From contig JADHUM010000050.1 in assembly GCA_016784545.1 (NCBI GenBank), positions 1 through 35,247 of the forward strand: a DNA stretch of 35,247 bases, in the 5' to 3' direction. Below the pieces are notes generated by a model. That model had not been told where the DNA came from and searched no databases. It worked only from the letters and a program-made list of their open reading frames with translations. The stretch comes from Candidatus Neomarinimicrobiota bacterium. GTDB taxonomy: Bacteria > Fidelibacterota > UBA8477 > JABMPR01. The position numbers and the translations under genes were made by a program. Below are positions 31,801 to 35,247 of this stretch, piece after piece (position 1 is the stretch's first letter; every line of letters begins with the position of its first letter).

Positions 31801-34800
31801 CGATCTGGACTGTATCCAGATCAGTGATGGCAACCAGGGTATCCAAATCAATCCAACCATTTCCCACGTTAAATCTTGGCAGGATAAAGCCACTGGAAAG
31901 CGTGGGATCATTGGCAATCGGAACATGGATAACAATACCCTCGTTTGTGGAATTGAAGGCATCTTCAACTACATTTCCGCTATATGCTATAACTGTATCC
32001 ACTGGGGCTGAAGCAGGACCTGCAATATCCATGAAGAGGGAGTCAGTGATTAAATCACTGACGGCTTGATTTCCAGCCCGATCCGTGAAGGCGACGCTGG
32101 TATAAAGATATTCACCATCGCTTGTTAAATAATCCGATAAATTCTGAATATCACTTGAGGATATTATCAGAGAGGTGTCTGTGTTTACAGTAAATATTGG
32201 AATATTTACCAAAACGATCTCAGGAGTACCGGTCAATCCGATTTGCATACGAACATCAGCTTGTCCGTTCACCATGGTGGAGTCATTGGGAATAGAAAGG
32301 TTCAAGCGTAGTGAATCGGAATTGGCATTCCAGGTATTCTCAGGCAGATTCTCACCAAACACCGTATCGAGTGCAGCTGTGAATAATCGTGGAGCCGTAG
32401 TGTCAATTTCCACGATGCTCAAGCTGGGAGCATAATAGACATAGTTACCAGCTTGATCAATGACATAAGCTTGGAATTCCATAAATTTGCCACTACTGAA
32501 ATTGGTCAAAGCTTCTATGTCATTGGAATTAATGGATATAACATGGAGAGGATCAACTGTATCGAGGGTATCCCCCTCTGGGAATGTTTCAAATGGAAAT
32601 GGAAGCACACGTCCTTGACAGTACACTTCTCCATCGAGGAGTGTCAGATCAGTATCGTCCAGTGGAATGCTAATGTCGATTCCCGTACTGGTATTGTTCC
32701 AGTAACCGTCAACAGTAGATCCACCTGTAACATTTACTTCATCGGTTGTATAGCTTGCAGGCAGGATTTCATCCACAACGGTAACAGGTAATCCAGCGTT
32801 GCTTATTCTTGTATTTCCAGCAATATCCGTTAAAATCGCATCGAATTCCAGGGTTTGAACACTCCCCCAATCGGTGAGTCCCTCCAGAGTGTCTCGCGGA
32901 ACAGAAATAGTGATTTCATTAAAATTGGCGATGACAACCGGGGCCATCACGTTTTCTGGTGTATTCACACCTGCTCGCAGTTGAAGTTCTCCCCCGATGA
33001 GTGTGGGATCAGAGTCATCCAAGGTTATTGTTACATCAATTCCATCATTGTTGGAATTGAAATAGTTTGCCCTTACCAACCCACCAGTAGCTAACATGGT
33101 GTCCAAATCAAACAGAGCGGGTGCCGTATAATCGACGTAAAGTGAAAACAACGCACCACTCTCGGTAGTATTTCCGGCTCTATCTGTGAGTGCTGGACTA
33201 AATCGAACCGTATCTCCATCACTGATCCCCAGTGTGTTCAAGTCAGCTGCTGAAAGTGCCATAAATAGTGGTCCATTAATATTTTCGAGTACCATGATGG
33301 AATCGAATCCAGATGCTGCAAAACTTCCACCAGCTCCAATTTTGGATCGGAGAGCATAGGTGCCTCCAATCAGGCTGCTATCGTTTGGGATCACGGAAGT
33401 TACATTATACTGCAGGTTTGTTGCATTCCAACGTGCTGAATTGTATACAATTCCACCAGCAGCCCCATAGGATCCATCAGTAATTGCATCAGGATATATC
33501 TGGTCGATTTGCAGTGTGGTTGAACTAGTATTCCCTCTGGTCACATTCCCCGGCATATCGGTAAGCACACCTCGAATCTGTATAGAATCACCAATTTCAA
33601 AGTTTGACAAGCCTTCCACTTGTGCTGCACTGAGGGTGATGGTGATGGGATCAGCGGTTAAAATGCTAACGGGGCTACCAATGTTAACAAATGGATTCTC
33701 ATCTACGCGTCCCTGTAATCGAGCACTTCCACCGATAAGTGATCCATCAAAAGCTGAAATGGGTAAGGTTGCTCTAATGGAATCCGTGGTTGCATTGTAA
33801 TAACCTGAAACCACAGGATCACCCACCACAACAATATCTCCCGTATCTACGGTATCAGGTACTACGCCGTCGATATGCAGACTAAAGTCGGATAAATTAG
33901 TACCTGCTGTCGGCAGGGAAAGATCAACTGGGTTACCAACTATGTTTGCCAGTGCTCCAGCACCTGTTCCAAGTCCGCTTTCATCGATTTGTTTGACTGA
34001 TAAAACATCTACAGAATCACCAGCCAGAATCTGGTAATAAAAGGTTAGCTGAGAGGTGTTATTAATTGAGCTTGCCGGTATACCAACTACACGATCAATC
34101 GTTCCGGTTTCCAAGGTCATCAACAAAGAATCCTCGTCCAGATGAACGCTTTCTTCAAATGTGACAATCACATCAATGATATCGCCAATTTTATAATACG
34201 CATCAGATGTACTCGTGGTAGTAATATTAAGAATCACGGGGTTATCACCGTATAAATTGATACTTCTTGTACTCAGATTGGCACCAGGTGGAACACTAAG
34301 ATCAGCCAGATTCCCAGCCAGATCATAAACTGCATCCGAGGTAGTGGTTACACTGTCCACGATCAATGGTACTGCGTTATCCTCCGCAGCTACCAGAAAA
34401 TTAAAGGAAAGCGTATCTGATTCATCAATACTATTGGTATCCAGTACCCGTGCTGAACTTGTATTCAAATACGTGTAAAGCGTTGCGCCACTCATATTCA
34501 CGGGCTTTGAAAAATTCAATCTCACATGAACATTATCGTTAATGCCATAGTTGCCATCAGAATTGATAGAGGTAACACTCTCAATCTCTGGAATCTCCCG
34601 ATCAACATAAAATGTATCCGCACTGGCTGCTGAGCTTAATTTCTCATTGCCAGCAAAATCCTTGATAAGCGCTGTGATATGATAAACTTTGCCGTCATCA
34701 AAAGATGTATGAGACTCTACTTCACTTTGGTTCAACGGAATAATCACCGCATCTCCGATGTCTCCAGATCCAATGGTGTAGGAACTTCCCAAAGTTTGTC

Positions 34801-35247
34801 TACCTGATATTGAGGCAAAATATCCCTGGACATAAATGCGACCTCCAACAAGGGATTGATCATCAGCAACATCAAAAGCGACGTTCATAAGGGTATCCGA
34901 GCCATTCCAATAACCTGAGGTAGGGTTGGTACCAGAAATTGTAATAGCACCCATTGTAAAATCTGCAGGTATAATTCCATCTACGATGATGGCTGCATTA
35001 TTGGCCAGATTTTGACCATCTGGAAGTGTAAGAACCGAGTTATTGCCAAAAGCGTCATTCAACGTATTCGCCCCGACCACGACCACACTATCAACTGTGA
35101 GACTTAAAGTGGCATCAAGAGCTTTAACCACATAGTTGCCCGCAAGCAGACTATCACTGCTTATCCCACCGATAGCAAAGTATCGACCTGCAGCCGAGTT
35201 TAAGTACACCCTTAGTGAATCGCCGCTCAGGGTTACCTTTTTGCTCA
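28820..35247 (-). CDS. Giant modular surface/secreted protein with T9SS sorting domain (5' end outside window)
   Basis: The frame is open through the window end (upstream codons read KKVTLSGDSLRVYLN), so the start and any signal peptide are not visible; about 2140 residues are seen. From 35,000 down to about 31,300 there are about ten tandem modules of roughly 120 residues, recurring every 360-375 bases. Each has a VDxTPP-type start, a GYWN motif (near 34905, 33800, 33430, 33060, 32695, 32330, 31955, 31590) and a DxAGN end; two variants near 34,500 and 34,150 lack GYWN. Then come an Ig-like module (about 30,650-30,950), a cadherin-like module (about 30,330-30,620), an FN3-like module (about 30,030-30,330), a BACON-like WSLLDAPSWI domain (about 29,700-30,000), another Ig-like stretch and the C-terminal sorting domain. 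That starts SQNYPNPFNPSTTIDF and ends VKTVKMLVLR. The T9SS would cleave or anchor it at the cell surface. An adhesin or structural role is inferred from the modules. Confidence 0.9.
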   Translation of the reverse strand, partial: SKKVTLSGDSLRVYLNSAAGRYFAIGGISSDSLLAGNYVVKALDATLSLTVDSVVVVGANTLNDAFGNNSVLTLPDGQNLANNAAIIVDGIIPADFTMGAITISGTNPTSGYWNGSDTLMNVAFDVADDQSLVGGRIYVQGYFASISGRQTLGSSYTIGSGDIGDAVIIPLNQSEVESHTSFDDGKVYHITALIKDFAGNEKLSSAASADTFYVDREIPEIESVTSINSDGNYGINDNVHVRLNFSKPVNMSGATLYTYLNTSSARVLDTNSIDESDTLSFNFLVAAEDNAVPLIVDSVTTTSDAVYDLAGNLADLSVPPGANLSTRSINLYGDNPVILNITTTSTSDAYYKIGDIIDVIVTFEESVHLDEDSLLMTLETGTIDRVVGIPASSINNTSQLTFYYQILAGDSVDVLSVKQIDESGLGTGAGALANIVGNPVDLSLPTAGTNLSDFSLHIDGVVPDTVDTGDIVVVGDPVVSGYYNATTDSIRATLPISAFDGSLIGGSARLQGRVDENPFVNIGSPVSILTADPITITLSAAQVEGLSNFEIGDSIQIRGVLTDMPGNVTRGNTSSTTLQIDQIYPDAITDGSYGAAGGIVYNSARWNATNLQYNVTSVIPNDSSLIGGTYALRSKIGAGGSFAASGFDSIMVLENINGPLFMALSAADLNTLGISDGDTVRFSPALTDRAGNTTESGALFSLYVDYTAPALFDLDTMLATGGLVRANYFNSNNDGIDVTITLDDSDPTLIGGELQLRAGVNTPENVMAPVVIANFNEITISVPRDTLEGLTDWGSVQTLEFDAILTDIAGNTRISNAGLPVTVVDEILPASYTTDEVNVTGGSTVDGYWNNTSTGIDISIPLDDTDLTLLDGEVYCQGRVLPFPFETFPEGDTLDTVDPLHVISINSNDIEALTNFSSGKFMEFQAYVIDQAGNYVYYAPSLSIVEIDTTAPRLFTAALDTVFGENLPENTWNANSDSLRLNLSIPNDSTMVNGQADVRMQIGLTGTPEIVLVNIPIFTVNTDTSLIISSSDIQNLSDYLTSDGEYLYTSVAFTDRAGNQAVSDLITDSLFMDIAGPASAPVDTVIAYSGNVVEDAFNSTNEGIVIHVPIANDPTLSSGFILPRFNVGNGWIDLDTLVAITDLDTVQIVTLELASLDTLNGFGDNATLRTNVTLRDNAGNETGGVESSNQLYIDRTPPSEFDIVSLTTTGSPVIDGYWNSYNTGLDITVPIDNTDASLFGGQVYSWIYLSTWPVNNFEVIGDTTSITALTNRNLNYTAVEIEGIVAAPEDFEDGAFITMEIDIVDAYGNARTSTRIDTVFVIDQTPPDTGHFIPSVTYMDGFVNADDTLAAAWDGFTDPISNILRYEYSIGSSAGLADEVDWYDLDLNTTMIDTFGTFVHADSFFINVRSLDSAGNISDTISTQGVVADLILPLNTLNLDPFYHIGEWKSDSSITGIATDELSGVDSVWVNIKRLSDSLWWNDITSDWQSDSITQFTFMESGSWRVTLPGDSLDNRIDYQVEVMATDNAYNFQNPTSVEIFQFVVNSPPEFLAIADTTIHEDSLYSFILPGTDPDLGTISGDTLFYSMLQQPDSAMIDSMSGLITWTPINADVGLDTLIVMVRDLLGESDTAQYVIEVLQVNDAPEPVTLLLPADSTQLIPSDSLLLTFTWTTAFDIENNPVTYRLSLEGTGYDTMLATGDTTITVDVSVMDFPSSTIEWFVRALDQADTSAIADTFHVTTSSAFAVLNTDSIAVNIERMTEIDTSFTMSNLGLTDLRWSLLDAPSWINLPIEADTIEYDSSAVIAFNISPSAFTVGGYGGQFRLVTNDPLQDTITVRVSVDIFDIPTPVIAFYKNRAYPSYYELMIVDSLGMIDSLDVTYSGLEVELTTVDTFSYVALVEVTQEGLNTFEVHASNWVGDTTITVSLTVSLIKRGSGWLARSPDEQFEMKGSSNSAVKSTRIAVLDSMLSAHDGASYKVLTDGVVLAEPVLVSMPALTNDQAIYLLDTAGDYVELASVSDGERVSAWTASMGAFKLGPRTIIVPEKSQLSQNYPNPFNPSTTIDFDIGFLDGLNQDIAFSIYNIRGQEVRNLMETQMQPGSYSITWNGLDDQGKQVSSGIYFARLMTGKGYVKTVKMLVLR

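Overview
The window looks like chromosomal DNA of a Gram-negative, rod-shaped bacterium of the FCB (Fibrobacterota-Chlorobiota-Bacteroidota) side of the tree. The evidence is a type IX secretion (T9SS) C-terminal sorting domain on a giant secreted protein, a GWxTD-domain lipoprotein, an IspG of the long form with a large insert, a short GT5-like protein of the Bacteroidetes kind, and many lipoproteins. A candidate such as Neomarinimicrobiota fits the gene mix, but the exact phylum is inference. TGA is an ordinary stop here (mrdA and pepP end with it).

Layout. 65-11996 is all minus strand. It holds pcm, a double PspC-domain membrane protein, a beta-propeller protein and a GWxTD lipoprotein as one tightly packed group. 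Then comes the classic elongasome operon mreB-mreC-mreD-mrdA-rodA, followed by a YbgF/CpoB-like lipoprotein and a glycogen-synthase N-domain protein. 12142-13285 has an XRE regulator, a small TonB-C-terminal-domain protein and tRNA-Gly(GCC), closed by a strong bidirectional terminator. 13345-15817 (minus) is pepP followed by a lipoprotein metallophosphatase-like gene that contains an in-frame TGA. 16012-20555 (plus) carries ispG, an exported hypothetical protein and a YifB/ComM ATPase. 20635-27198 (minus) is an SOS mutagenesis cassette: a small ORF, lexA, another small ORF, imuB, a four-helix-bundle gene, a REP-associated transposase and dnaE2. 27593-35247 (minus) is a secreted/outer-membrane group: a giant modular T9SS protein (5' end outside the window), a TPR lipoprotein and a coiled-coil lipoprotein.

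The most notable finding is the gene at 13345-14496. Reading through TGA at codon 53 gives one intact 383-residue lipoprotein with a good ribosome binding site. The TGA sits in a Cys-Gly-(TGA) motif followed by PLGGLAR, where I recall relatives having PCGC...LGGL. A hairpin after the TGA presents GGUCU at nucleotides 19-23, the same spacing I recall for the E. coli fdhF SECIS. I read this as a selenocysteine protein that standard gene calling would truncate by 102 codons.

The second notable item is the SOS cassette. Its promoter has a near-consensus -35 and -10 with a 17-base spacer filled by a TACACC-N5-TACACC direct repeat, a likely LexA operator. ImuB lacks most polymerase catalytic acids, no imuA is visible, and a transposase with a perfect 28-bp palindrome inside its own coding sequence sits between imuB and dnaE2.
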